Source: Muricea muricata (taxonomy: Eukaryota > Cnidaria > Anthozoa > Malacalcyonacea > Plexauridae). From it: a DNA stretch of 64,000 nt. Both the position numbers and the translations under genes were made by a program. Positions 11,501 to 26,500 of the stretch are shown here, one piece after another; position 1 is the first letter of the stretch, and every line of letters begins with the position of its first letter. The notes under the pieces were generated by a model. The model saw nothing but the letters and a program-made list of their open reading frames with translations. It was not told the origin of the DNA and ran no database searches. Location: assembly GCA_963855995.1 (NCBI GenBank), contig OY979725.1, forward strand, positions 806,001 through 870,000, given 5' to 3'.

Positions 11501-14500
11501 GTTCCGAGACTTCGTCCCACATTTGATCAAGTTTTTCCAGCCTTGGCTGAACTTCGGGCTCCGTCTCTGGTTTTTCCGACACCAAGTTTGTGCCCGTCTA
11601 GAAATGAACAAGCGATGAAGTTATAAGATGTGATCAAAACCATGACGTAAGCCTGGCGAACGGGTAAAGTTTGAGAGAGTTGCCAACACCATAACGTTCC
11701 AAATCTGACTTCGGGTTTCATGCAAGACACAACCGGAAACTCACAAGTATTGTTACCTGGCAGTCGTCAAGCCGATATCAGGATGCGTTCGCATCGCTTG
11801 CGCCGGCCTGATCACAACAAATCTGTTGCAAGTTGTTAACAGGCTAGATACAGGTTGATTTTCACAGCGTTTTCTCGACAAACGTGTTGCAAGTTGTTTC
11901 AACGGCTTTCATTAACTACGCAAGTGCATTTCTCCCCCCCCCCCCATATCCCCCGGGGGCGGAACCAGATGTGCCACCCCTGCTTTCCTGAACAAACAGT
12001 TGATACACACCTCTTTAATTTGGTCCAGTTTATCCTTACTTGCCGCAAGTTCAGCCTCGAACGCTTGATGTCGTTGATATTTACCACGGATGTTACTCAG
12101 GTCTGTGATTTCTTCCGAGGCCGCTTGGTGTTTTTCCACTAACCAATCGTACATCTTGTTAAAAGCAGGAGAATTAAGATATAAAATTGTAACATATTTG
12201 ATAAGACCCTCTAAAATAGAATGATGTAAAAATAAAGTTTTACAGGCTTAAAGAAAAATACCTCGTCTGCGTCCTGGTTGAATTCTTTGAGCTCCAAGAG
12301 ATCTCTAAGACGAGCGAGAGCATTCTCGGCCGTGGCTCGGTTGTTTTTACGTCTGGAAAAAAATAATCAGAACTTAGAAGTAAGGTTATATCAATTGGAA
12401 TCGTAAATCTTGTGCGCTCGTTTGTCCATGACATGAAAATTGAAAAACTCTCATACAAACTGTTACTTGTCGACTTTCATAACCCCACATACAGTACGAT
12501 TCTTGTTCTTTAAACTATCGTACGAACTCTCGCTTGTCAACTTTTCTCAACTCTCAACCGCGCTCGACTAACACAAAATGGTTCACTAAAAAACTCTCAT
12601 GTTAACTTTCACTTCTCAACTCTCATGCTAGTTCGACAAAGGTTTACCTTTCATCAATATCATTAGCCTTCTCGAGAATCTTTTCCGAAGCATAATGATT
12701 ATTATTCGCCAGGCGGTTGGCGAAATCGATAACAGCGTCAACTTTTTCATCATTCGCATCCAGTTTCTTCATGAATTCTTCATGTTTCTTGATTGCATCT
12801 TTTACGGCTTCCACTGTCGCCTAGTAACACATCAGCGAATTGCAAGAACTGTTGTACGATTCTCAGGCAAGTTGTACGAATCCCCCAGATGAGCGAAAAT
12901 TTGATAGCTCTCCTAATACATTTAGTGATAACGAGTAGAGTATGTATGCGTGCAATAAAACCATACTTGTATTGACGATAGTTTAATTTTGGTTAAAAAC
13001 AATCTGTTCGAAAGTTTAATAAATTAATAGACGTGTTATTTCCACCGGTTAAGCGAAACGAGCCCCAGAACTAAAATGCACACCAAGGTTGGCACTATTT
13101 TTGTTCCAAAACTTACCGGATTTTCATCCTTTGATAAGAACAACTCTTGCTTTCCAAGCAACGAGTCTGCTTGCTTTGCATCCCTTGTAAAAAGCTAGAA
13201 CAATTACACACATTACAATTAATTCAGAACTTTAAAAATAATCGATTAACTTCATAATCGATCATATTATACAACCACTAAATTATACCTGATAGTTCAA
13301 ACTCTGCAGCAGCTGTGTGCGTCTGGCCTCAGAAAGTTCGTGCAAATCTTTCCAACCACTCTCAATGCTGTCTAGTTGTTCTTTCAAAGATTGCTGTTGC
13401 AGATCAGATTCGTCTTGCACCCACTTGGGTCCCTCGTTCACCAGATTTTCATACGTGGGTTCACGAGCATCGATTTCATTCTGTACGGAGAGAATGCTTC
13501 TGATCAGCTGCATACAATTTTTACTCCAGAAATTATGCTAAACCTAACTATTGGAACTTCATTTAAAGTCAAACATGCTTGTTGACGACAAGTCTGTTGC
13601 AAGTTGTCAACAGATTTGTTGCAAGTTGATTATGAAAACTTGTTATTTACAAACATGCCACAATCGTTTCAGCAAGTTGTAACAAGTTCGCAAACGATAA
13701 GTTGGAAAGAACCTGATTTTAGCAAACGTGTCGCAACTTGATGGAATTGACAAATTCGTTGCAACAAGGTGGTAAAATTGACAACCTGCACCAAATCTGT
13801 TTTTGTGGGCTGTTTGTGCTGCTACCTCTAACAATACTTCTAAAACTCATTAATAACTCATGAAGGAAATTCAAAAGAAATACATATTTAATTAAAGTTT
13901 TGAAACTAGAGGAAAAGTGTCGAAAAAGCAGGTGGCGGATTTGAAATGTCTCAGGGGACAGCGGGGCTGATTAAGCATTCGTTTTCAAACTACTAGTAGT
14001 TTGAAATTTTTCAACGTACTAGTAGGTTGAAATTTTTCAACGTACTAGTACTTTGAATTGCATAATTGATGAGTTTGAGAAGTCAGTGCCGGTTGAAATC
14101 CCGGTAAAGTCCTCTGTCTCGTATTTGAACTATTACTTCACTACTTTCCCAAACCTTTAAATCTTCATGTGATTTGAGCATATTCTCGGCTTCTGGTAAA
14201 CTATTCGCGACATCCTCCTTCGCACATTCTTGATGCGTCTCGTCCAGCCTGTACAAAAAGAATATTGGTTAGTTGAGAAGATTTTTTTCAATTAATTTTG
14301 AAACGGGCCGACACCTCCTTAATTTAGCCGCAACTCACCAACGATGGAAATCGTCAAGATCGATGACGAATTGCTGAAGTTCGCCTGATTCCTTTAGCTC
14401 CTCATCACGTTGTTCGACCTGTAAGTCAAGGCAAAAACATTCAAGCGAATGAATTGTGATAGCGCAACAACTATCCCGAGAGGAACAGTAGCTTTACACG

Positions 14501-17500
14501 AATCAAGATTTAGTTAAAACACATTCCGGATGGACTTAATTCACTTTTCTTTTTATATATATATATATACTCACACTGGATTGAAGGTCACCCCACGTTT
14601 GGGTAACTGTATCGATTCTTTCGTTTATCGTCTCAGCTTCCTGCGATAGAAATATTTTAGAGAATGAAATTTTGCTGAACGAAGACAAATATCAACATCT
14701 TTGCCCCTACTCTTTGCACGCAGTGCATCAGATCATGAACAAACAGAGAGGAAAAACAAAGAGGAACAGAAAAATCAATACACACCAAATGAAACAAATA
14801 CCACACGGTAATTTTACCTCGGGATGTTTTTCAGCCAGTTCGTCCGCTTCTTTCTTTAGCTCGCCGACCTGGAGAATCACAACGGAATTTGGAATTAAAG
14901 CGATGAACATACATACAGTAACCATTTATCGGTCTATTTCTTCGCGGTTTAAACAAGAATTATGTACGTTAACATGCTATCACAGTCAATAATAATTTGA
15001 CTGTCAACAAACACACAAATTAAAAAGAGTTGGCAGATAGATACTAACCTTATCTTCCAGCGCTCCGAGATCTCTCTGAATGACATTCAGTCTTCGTTGG
15101 ACAGTAATAACACTCGACAAATCTTTCGTCTCAATCTCCTGTACCGTTGCCAGAACGCTTTTCTTTTCTTGAATCCATGTCTAGAAAGAAGTTGCAATAC
15201 TGCGAGTTTACAATAATCAAACTCTTAAATAGTCCACTCTATAACAGAGCCCAGCAATTATTTGTGTTTAGTTCTTTAACATCAAAGGATGTGTTAACCT
15301 TCACAATCAATTCTTACTTTGGTTTCTGTTGTTTCAACATAAAACTGCTGAAGTCGTATCGCTTCATTGAGCTCTTGCTTTCTCGCGTCCAGGCCATCTT
15401 GCAGTTCCACCCATCTACACAATCATAAAATAATTTCCTCACTATATCTCCACGCCTCTGTAACTAATACAGCTGTCTAGTTTATGTACAAACCTGGAAT
15501 TAACTTTTTCTGTTGTCGTTTGTATATCCTCGGCGTTCGGATGTCCCTCATCAACCAGTTGTGTCCCCAGTTCATTCACTTTACCCAACCGTTCCTCGTT
15601 TCCACTGCATTCCTATAGGAATAATTTCAACAATACTGACTTCTGAGCTCATCTTCACACAGGATCAGTAACATACTACATTAAACTTCCTACCGTCGTG
15701 AAGTTATCAATTCTCTGTTGGATCACACGACATTCCTCCAGATCCATTGTTCTATCAACCCTAAGCGCACTGTCCAAGCGTTTCTCCTAGAAAGGTTAAT
15801 TAGCCACGTAAGTAACAACTTTGCGGGAGTAAGACGTGTCTGATGTTACATCTAGTTGTAGGGAACAATGTTTGACAATAGCGCATGGAGCTAGAAATGT
15901 TTGTGACATTGCATGAAATTCTTTTGAAAATCACAAAGTTTTTAACATGTTAAGGAAATCATTATGTTTATAAGTTCTAAGATTGTTAAAATTTGACAGT
16001 AAACCAAGGCAGAGAAACAAACATTCATAATGACGTATTCAAGACTTGTAAGAACTTTTACTGATTACCATACCCTCTCGGTAATCCAGGTGTCAATAAT
16101 GTACGCTTCTCTGTTGAGTTGAAACTGAGCAAGCGCTTCGAGAAGTTTCTTTCTTCGTTCAGCGGCAAGATCCTTGAGGTTCGCGTATCTCTCGTCAACG
16201 CTATTGGAAAGACAACAAAACAAACATTAATGCCGGAATGGCGAAGAGATGTTCAAAATCAAGGGGGAAAAAACCACTGGAAACTGGATTGTAACACTAT
16301 CTTGCCATCGCAAATTGTAACTAAAATATTTTGGAAAGGCCCACTGTATCTCTGATGAACAAGGTTCCGATTTGTCTACAACGCTATACGAATCGCTTAC
16401 GTTTTGCATCGATCAACCACTTCGGGCGATGTTTTATCCTCGTCTCCAAGACTTTGATCAACTTGATCATGAAGAGACTGAATGGGAGCTGCGTATGACT
16501 CTATTTCTTCTTCCAGTAACTGTAATGAGACAAACTCACAATGAACATTCCGTACTTACGTGTTGAAAGATAGTTTAACATACCGTATCATGCACGCAAC
16601 AATTTATTTCCGGGCTGTTTACACACCATGGGATATTGCCCGCTCCCTTATTTTACTTTAATTTTTGCATTCTGTTTAGCTTCGCGACAAGGACAGCGTC
16701 AGCACAACAGCGGATGACAATTACTGTGGGTGCGTACCGCCTAACCCACCATATTAACTTCCCCTGTGGGAGGAAAGCAGAGTACCCGGGGCAACCCACG
16801 CCTTCAGCTGAACGTCAACTTGTACCCCATTCACCTAGGGACTGGATATTTGAGATACATCCAGATGACCATGCTGAGAATCTAACGAACGACTGAGTGG
16901 TTTAACTACATTACTACCAAAGCCTCAGCAATGACAAACCTCGTGTTTCTTGAGTAAAGTATGCACGCTGTCTTCATCATAACCATAGTCATCATTGGCT
17001 GCCACTCGTTCAGCTAGATTCATCCATGAAATGATGTCATTGTAATCAGCTATGAACTAAACAAATACGAAGGAATGTGTTTATGGAATGAAGGTGCATG
17101 TCAAGGTTAGTCTACCGAGGCGATCTTCGGTGCAACTTTCCACTTTTGATCGATGTAAAATAGTGCATTAGCAGGGAATAGTGTTTGATAACCGATCCCG
17201 GTGCGAAGATCCGTAATAAATACACTCGTTCAAGGAAAAATCGCAACTAAAATCGTCTATGCAAACTTAGCTTGAACCAAAAGAAGCTAATTCTACCCCA
17301 CTATCTTCCTCTGCAAAAAAAAGGGGGGGGGGGGTAGGAGGTGTCTTCAGAGAATCATGTTGCTCCTACCTGTTGTACATTCAAACTATCTTGCAGTTTC
17401 CTTTTACGATAAGCAGCAGTGTCGCGTGCAGACGCCCACTTGTTGTCAAGGTTACTAAGCCGTGACGTGATTGTATCAGAAGCATAATGACCATTTTCGA

Positions 17501-20500
17501 CCATTTCTTGACCAGTTGCTTTCACTTGTTCCACGACAGGTTCCCGACCCGTTATCTCGTCCTCCATTGCCTGAGTAAAATGAGAAGAAAAAACACATAG
17601 CATTCCCAGGCCGGATTTTCGAGGGGCGAGAGTTGCGGGGATGTACAGTAGTTAGGGGCCCACCATCTCTGTAATCTTAGGTTCGTGATCAGCAGTGTTA
17701 GGGGCCCACTATTTCTCTAATCGTTCGTAATGTATCGCTCTTATGTCAAAAATATTCATGTATAAAACGTGTCCAAGATTAGTGTATGCGTAACAATATA
17801 TCTTGCCGAATTAAAGACTGTCTCGTAAGTACAAAGTTTGTACTATGCGAGTGATTTACGGAGCCATGAATGAACGAGAATGCAACAGAAAGACATCCAC
17901 GAGTATGTAAAAGTGTAGAACTTACGAAATTTGAATAGAATTTTGAATTCATTTATCACGGGACATTTGACAGGAAGATGGATGAATTTTGACGTGATGA
18001 ACAACTCAAGAGGGGGGAGGGGTGTACACCTAGCTAACACACCTGTCTGATAAAACCGAGCATGTAATATTCACGTGAAGTAGAAACACAATGTTACAAG
18101 TACCTCGTGTTTTTTAAGTAACAACACTATAGTATTCAGATCTCGACCATAATCAGTTGATGACAAGAATGTATCCTTCTCAGAAATCCAAATTTCTTCC
18201 TCATCAACATCGCGATAAAACTTCTGAAGAGCAAGCGATTCCTCCAGTCTGGCACGACGAACTTGAGCCAAGTCCAAGAGCTCTTTATAAGAAGAGTCCA
18301 TTTCTGCTTGATGTTCTCTGATCTCATCTTTATCAATACTAACACCTGAAAATGAATGTACAATGTATGGTCACAAATTGCTACCACGGAAATTTTGATT
18401 CGTTTGATTTCAGTTCAGCAATCCGCTTATTTCCTACCTTCAACCTCCGATTCCATTTCAAGGAACAAGTTCGCCTGTTCATCCGCAACCCGTATTCTGT
18501 CTTCTTGCGCCGCAATGTCAGCTTCGACCAAACTGTGTTTATGCAACAGATCTTCGACATCCAGTAAATGACGGCCATAATCCTCCGACTGCAAGCTTGC
18601 CTGGAAATAAAGTTTCACAATGGAAATGTATTTTACGTTCACCACGAAACGAAGACAAAAACCCCCCAGGTAAACAAGCAAACAAAAACACAAACACAAA
18701 AGGTACCTTGATATCGTCCATCCAGTCAACGGCATTAATCATTTCTTGGAAAACTTTCTGTAGTCTCATCACCTTTTCGAGTCTAGCACGACGCACAGCC
18801 ACGAGTTCTAGAAGCTCTTGCCAGGATTTCAAAATCTCGTCTTTCCTTTAAAATGGTTAAGAAAAATAAGAGCCCAGAGAATGATGAGTGGTAGATATTC
18901 CAGAGAGTGCAAAGGATCAAATTATGCGGACATGAGACATGAAAAGAATGGGGGGAATCGGTGGGTATTGTTACGACCGAGAAATGTTTTTAATAAACAT
19001 CGATCGACCTTTCTTAAAATGACGTCAAATGCGAATTGGATTTGATTGGGTCGGCCGAAATGTCCATCCAATAAAATTTCATGTACGATGAATTCCTTAC
19101 TTCACAAGAATCCTTTGCACATCGTGATATTCTTCCTTATCGAGTTCTTCAGAGATGGCAACGCAAGCATTGATTCGAGCTTCGTACGCCTAAAAAAATA
19201 CAGCATCAGGCCGTCTGTACGAAGAAAGAATAGATAGAAGATACTTCAAAAGCGAAAAAAAGCACTAATATAGCCGTTGCAATTGAAAAATAGCAACTTA
19301 TAATTGCAATTTTGCAATCAACGAAGTTTTATCAGAGTTAGATCAATCAATCAATCAATTATTTTAGAAAGCTCAAAAAATTTAGCTTCGGTGTAGCTAC
19401 CGAGCCAGGAATATTATACTACGTGATTACAGAGACGTTGCTATGAATAACACACAGGACGAGGCGAGGGCATTCTGCTGACAGTGGATCTTACGACACC
19501 ACAGTATTTGCAAGGACTTACATGAATATCGGACTCGATTGCCTCGTGTTTCTTCATGGCTGCTTCAACTGCTGTTAAATCATTGCCGAAATTATCTTGC
19601 GCGACAAGACGTTTGTTTTCTTTCAACCACTGCGTTCTCATGGATGCCTGAAAAACGTACAAAATAACAAAGGTATTTCAATGTTAAACGACCAGATATG
19701 GAATAGAGTTAAATTAAGATCTACATACCTTTCTGTCAAACTTTGCAGCCATCATCTCAAGCTTTTCTTGTCTATGGGAAACGAAAAATACAAGCCATGT
19801 CAAACATTACAGACTTGCGAGCTTGCTTACGAAGTTGTCATCGTTGCATATTTGGTGGACAGTCAAGGGCAGTGAACTGTCATAATTGGATCCTAGGGGT
19901 TTTGTGTGTCTTGCACTAGATTCTTTAGTTTCTTTATGGTAACTTCGTTTTGTGAAACGATTAAGACATTCATTAGATAGAGCTCGTTCGTATTATACCA
20001 TAACGATATAATTATATACGGAGCATCTGCAATGTCAACACAAGACATCTGCACATTTAAGAGCAACGTTTATTTTATTTCAACTCGTGTCCCAATTGAC
20101 GCGAATAAATAAGGAACTAAGATACTTGTACAATATTGCTCTTTATGACACCAGCGAGTTAAGACTTTCCGCTTGCAATGCTTAACAGTTAGTGAAAGAT
20201 CCTACGTTTTTGTGTGCTGACTAAATATGCCCTTATCTAAACATTCACAACATGTTGACAACACTGCCATTCCCAAGGTATTTACAACGCGAAGCAACTA
20301 TAAATCAGCCAGGATGAAGAATGCAATTCGTATGGGCTTCGCATCATCTCAGTAAAACCAGAATAAGGTGCAAAACAGGATGGATAATCGATGTAATCAC
20401 CGATAAGCCGTTTCCAATAATAATAACAATAATCGCCGACCTAATCAATTCATCTCTCAGAGCCACTTCACGTTCGTGTTCAGCTTTCTCGAGTTCGTCC

Positions 20501-23500
20501 CAACCCTGACAGACGGAAAAGAAAAACATCGTCAGTATTAGAGTTAAGCTGACTTTTTGATACATTTATGGGCTATTGACGTGTCCAAATTTTAAACAGA
20601 ATGTTTTCATGTACAAAGTTGAAGTTACACTCCATAACCTACACGACGTCGAAACCATGCTAGCAGCTAACTTCGTTTTAGGCCCGACGGTAGTTCGGGT
20701 TCTAAAATGATCTATAATTATAAAATAATGAAAATTTCTTTCTTACTCTGTTGATATCCGAGATCATCATGCCTTCGGGTGGATTGTACATTTTCTGATG
20801 GTTTTCTCGCAGATTACTTGTCAGAATAAACATCTGAACCTCCAAGTTGCCTTTTTGGGTGAATCTGAAGAAAAATGCTTGTTTATGCAAGTTGAGAGAC
20901 ATATCATTATAATTATGCGAGTCTAAAGGCTCTGTCACACGGTGCAATTTTTCTTGCAACGCAATTCTACTCTTAAGAGATGTAAATTTGTGACAAAAGC
21001 TTGGCATGTTAAAAATATATCAAACTTTCATGGAGACTTGTATTTGCCAATTTTACATCTCCTAAGAGTAGAATTACATTGCAAGTTGCAAGAAAAATGG
21101 CACCGTGTGACGACAGGGCCTTAACTCCTAAGCTACTCTTGACAGACAAAAAAAAGTTTCTATCAACAAGGATCCCTTGAAGGTACAGGAAAAATATACC
21201 TGGGTGGTTTTTCTTGAGTTCTGTATTGATTAAACTCCATCATCTGTTGCTGTACCCCGACTAATGTGTTGGCAAAATCTCGTTCTTGTAATTTGATTGT
21301 GGTAACTTTGATCCATTTTATCAAATCATCGGCATTCACATCGTATTCCGTGACCAGCTTGTTGTTCTCACGTACTTTCTCGATCACCTACGAGAAATTA
21401 CCAACACTTATTCACTTAACTTGTGGTTAACATACGACAGACAGTAATACTTTTAAACCTGAGGGTCGCTCTACATATGTCAAGTTTAAGAGGGGGGGGG
21501 GGGTACAGTACCAGTACACCTTTGAAGCAAAAGAGAGATCCATGATTGGAACACTTTTTGAATGAAATGGCACCCCCGGCTGGACTATTGTTTTTTCAGT
21601 GGCAAGATGCAACATGCATGTGTACCCTCCAGTAGCTTCATACCTTTCCAATACGAGAGCCACTGACTTCAACTGTCTTCATTTTTGAGAAATAATGATA
21701 GTAGGATGCAACATAGGTCATAATAGATTTCTCATCAGGATAGTCAACATTCACATCTGAAGGATGAAACAAAATGATCTGTGATGATGGTAGTGCTGGT
21801 GATGTTCATGAATGGTGATGATGGTGAGTGTAATGGTGGAAGTGATGGTGAAGATTATTAGATGAAGAAGATAATGGTTATGGTGCCATATGTAATGCGT
21901 TATGGTGATGGTAATTTATGGTGGTGATTGTGACAGTAATAGTGAAGGTAAGAAGATTATGGTAAAGGTGGTTATGGTAATATATGGTGAAATGTGGTGT
22001 TATGGTGATAGTAATGTATGGTGAAATGTGGTGTTATGGTGATGGTAATGTATGGTGAAATGTGGTGTTATGGTGATGGTAATGTATGGTGAAATGTGGT
22101 GTTATAGTGATGGTGAAAGTAAAGGTGGAAGTGATGGACATGGTCAAGATTATGGTTTGGTGGTGATGGTAATGATGGTGACACTATAGGTGTGGTGAAA
22201 TAATTGGTGGTTGGTGTGGTTAAAATGAGGATAGTGATCATGATCATGTTAAACTATGATAATTGTTAAACTGGAGATAATGAATATTTTTTGGAAAGCA
22301 CATCATTTAAAAGATGGTGTTGGCATTGACAGTAATGATGCAGGAGGTAGATGTGGGGAAGATAATTAGATGGAGGTCATTGATGATGATACTGATCATC
22401 CTGGTAGTACAAGGATATGACTAGATGAACAAATTAATGTTCATACTCATAGTCATGATGTTGGTGATGAAGGTGAGGCTTGTGGGTGACAGTTATGGTG
22501 GAGGTGGATGCACTGAAGGTAATTAGACAGAGATAGTGGTAAATGATGGTGATACTGATAGTACAAAGATATGACTAGATGAATGAATTAATGGTGATAC
22601 TCATTGTCATGAATGTTGGTGATGAAGGTGAGGCTCCATCTAATTACCTCCAATGCATCCGTCCTCCACCATAACTGATGGTGGAGGAGGATGGATGCAC
22701 TGAAGGTAATTAGATGGAGATAGTGGCAAGTGATGGTGATACTGCTGATACAGGTAGCAGAAAGATAATGATTGTAACATCAATGTTAATGGTTGTTTTC
22801 AATGGTAACAATGGTTGGTCATGGTGACAAAAATTGTGGCTAAAGGACACCTAGCTTACATACCAGAGGCATCAAGCAAGGGTGCAATATTAAACTCTCT
22901 CTCGGCAACATCAAATGCTGATTGCAAGTTATCTGGTGCTGTGCTCTTTGTCAGGTTTTCGTAAGGAATGAGATCTGGCCTATAATTAACAACTGAATAA
23001 TAAAGCACAAGATCTACATAAAATAGATAGATGCACTAAGGAGTATTGTATTGCATCACATGTACATACCTGTGTTTGTGAATAATAGCACAGAATGCCA
23101 AACCGTCTGACCAGCTGGTTGTGAAATTTGTAACCGTAACATTTCTGTACCTGTAAAAGGAGAAAAATAACATCAGCAGGACTTCAGAATATATTTTGCT
23201 GTACTTAGTCATGAGAAGTGCATGTTATACCCTGAGGTTTTCGATTGACACCACAGCAACAGAGCATCTTTTGCCGATCTTTTTTCTTTACTATCACTTT
23301 CAATAAAGATGTCTTGAATCTACAAGCGAAAAACATAAATTTACATCTTTACTTATTGACAAAATATCGTTCCCTGTCTAATGATGCCCTTTGACAAAGC
23401 AGCAATTCCTTTGTTCCCATCTTACCTGGAAGCGAAGGATAATTGTCCAAATTAGACCAAGGGTCAATCTTGGATTTCCATCAACAATATCTTGGGCACC

Positions 23501-26500
23501 AATGTTTTCTAAGTGGACCTAAATGAAAAAAAAATGGGTCAAAATAAGTTTTCAACCTGCCTAAATTAGGTGATAGCATAATATGAGAGGATAATTTTCT
23601 CACCTTTTGCACTTTGAGAAATTGCAAAGCTTTTTCGACATTTTCCATCATATGAATTCTCATTCTTCCTTTGGCAGGTTTTCCCTTCCAAAACAACACA
23701 AAAGACAATTCATTTTATGCACAAAAGCTGTGAAACAACGAACGCAAACACATGTTCCACTCACAATCTTTTCACCAGAAAGGATTTCTAAAAGCATGAT
23801 CAGTTTCCGTCCATCTTTCAAATCTTGGTACAGCTCGTTCACTCTTGATTCGACACGGATCAGATGAGAATTGACCCATTTCGTAAAAGTCTTCTTTTGC
23901 ACTCGTTCACGTTCACCTTGGAAAAACAATTTTATGTTGACCTAATAAACCCCTGCAAAAAGCAGTAAAAAATACCTGGGACATCTATTGGTGAATATAT
24001 TTTTTTCACCAACAACTAAAATAGACTGGAAAAGTCTCTGTACATTTGCAATGAGTTGATAGTTATAGGTTAGTTCCAGTGGTTTTTGCAAGGGAAATTG
24101 TGGTGCTCCCACAGTCAAACACAGGTTGCATTCAATTTAATCATGCAATTATGATATAGCTGTTCTATTATAGAGTACAATGAATTGTTTAGTAGCTGGT
24201 ATGACAAATATTAAAGTCATGGCTCTTCTACAAGACAAAATCAGCAAGTGGTAAAAAATTTATATCCTGACAAGTACATATTTTTCTATTTCAAAATTAA
24301 AATTGATGAAACTGGGAATAACAACTGGATGCCCCAGACACATGGTATACTCTAGAAAGAAGAAAGTAACAACAGAAAGCCTTTCATATATACTTTCACT
24401 ATCCAATTTTTGTTTCCTTATTCATTTCCTTCAGCTTGTTTACATAAATACCAAGCAAAAATAACATCAATATATCACTATTCAAACAAGAATGATTACT
24501 TAATGGCTGCCTAGAGAGCACTGGCGCTCCATGGGTAGAACAACAATCAAAAAACCAATGTTTACAAAAAAAGAAGACAACACATCATGGTGGCATCTTA
24601 TATTTATCCCACTAGAGTTAGAGTGGTTGCTTTTATGTTGGGGGCAAAGTGCTTATCTCTCCTTGAAATCTTCCCCAAGCATTTTGACATTTATACTAAA
24701 CTACACATAATTTCTTGCCAAAACATGAACAGCCAGTTTGGACAAGTAAGTCTGCTCATAAGGCCACAATCTGTCTTAAAATCACACTCAGTTGTATGCA
24801 TATATGTTATATTTCATTGTACATTATGTACACCATTTTCCTCTTTAAACTCCTCAAAACTATGACATCAAATCGATGCAACGGATCAGATTAGACTAAA
24901 ATTATGAGTGCTTTTAAAGATTAGCAATGTCAATGTATGATACAAAAATCAACGAATGACACAAGAACTCTTTCAACCTCAACCATCCGTAAAACTTGCG
25001 GAAATTGTCAATATAATTTGAAACTGATAATTTTTGGAACACATACACTTGCCGAAATCAACTTCTAAACACTGGGAAGATGTTAATAATCCCACACCCA
25101 AAAGAAAATATATTATTAATACGAGTAAGTGTAAATATGACTCGGATTTAACACGGAAATTGTGCCTGACAAACAATTTAGACACCGTTTCTTGGCGGCA
25201 AGGACAGTCTGAGCTTAGCATGTTACAATTTTGAAATGAAAAACAAACTAGAAAATGCAAGCGGTCGACGAAATGTTTGCTCATAAGCTGAGCTTTAGAT
25301 GATCTTTCAACGTCCTCAAATACATTAAAATTCATAACGGGCTAAAAGAAACAAGATTGTGTATTCTTCCAAGCGTTTGAAGGCGCTAATGGACAGAAAT
25401 ATTTGAATTGGTTTGTGGAATTCATAAAATTCGGGAAGTGTTGCGAAAATAGTTCAACTCGCTCTCGTAGATAATCTTTTTACTCGTATTGTATGTCATT
25501 TTGTATTTTGATACTGAAAACTACTTGAACTGGCGCCAAAATATTGCCCGTTCGCATTATATAAGCATTTACTAAATATATTTATTCTTGTAATGGCCCA
25601 TCGCTTGTCCCAGTAGACGGATAATATTTGTCCTACGTCAAAATAACTCGATATTACATGGCAATCATTTGAAACGTATATTACACAGGGCTTGTAATAG
25701 AGCCTACCTTGGAGTACTTTGATACGCGATTTTTCAAACAATCTTGCCGACGTTTGATCAAGCAATTTCTCGTCTCCGTCAACTATATAGTCCCCCATAG
25801 AGCCAGATAGTGAGTAAGCCTTTTGAGAAAGGAATACAAAAAAACATCAATGCAAACAAACTTAGCTCGTATTAGTGGCAAATAAGGTTACAGTACGAAG
25901 CTGTGTGCAAATTGATACGACGTGGAAAACCTGTCGTATTTTTAACGCAGTGTCATTCAGAATCTGCAAAATTGATATTCACGATTGAAAGCGCACTCGG
26001 TTTATTTGTAAGCCTCTTGATTCAAGGTCGAATGCAAAAACCTAACCGCTTGTACACTTGAATGAGTAATGTATCCACAGCAAGCACATGGATCTATCAG
26101 CTTTTCCACCCAACAAATCGTAGTGCATTTGCTATTGATGCAAATACAAAATCGAGCATGTGTGATCAATGTTCAACGACGATACAAAACGGATTTGTAC
26201 TATTTTACATGTATCTTTCTCGTTTGCAGAAATAAACCTAGTACACAGCTAGGTTTCAGCTTGAGATAAACCTCTTACCTGCTAAGCTTACGGACTTACA
26301 CCAGACAAATAATTTTGATCCAAAAAATATCTTGTAATATACGACTTTTGGTCGTTGCTGTTCAATAAACAGTTCGAAGATACGGCGTGTCTGGCAACCA
26401 AGGGGTGGGGCGAAAGACCAATCACAGCCCGGATGACATCGAGACACACAACAACCAATCGTGGCTCGCGATAGAAAAGTTTGGAGAACGATATGTAAGG

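Larger units (their letters stand above)
5659..21387 (-). other. SPTBN1: Beta-spectrin repeat array
   Basis: From about residue 295 to 2,090 the exons encode triple-helical spectrin repeats with the usual Trp in helix A (for example [37 protein letters not shown]) and LLKKHE motifs at helix B starts. The total length fits the 17-repeat plan. Exons 7,171-7,893 match the region that in vertebrate beta-spectrins binds ankyrin (repeats 14-15), including [13 protein letters not shown]. The last, incomplete repeat (exons at 5,659-6,063) has the WLLTQEPYL and [10 protein letters not shown] signatures of the alpha-beta tetramer site. Confidence 0.93.
21644..23916 (-). other. SPTBN1: Beta-spectrin actin-binding region (CH1-CH2)
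   Basis: Exons 3-9 encode tandem calponin-homology domains, about residues 58-285. CH1 has [49 protein letters not shown] and [17 protein letters not shown]2 has [40 protein letters not shown] and [19 protein letters not shown]. These follow the beta-spectrin/alpha-actinin family closely, so F-actin binding is expected (family knowledge). Confidence 0.95.
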
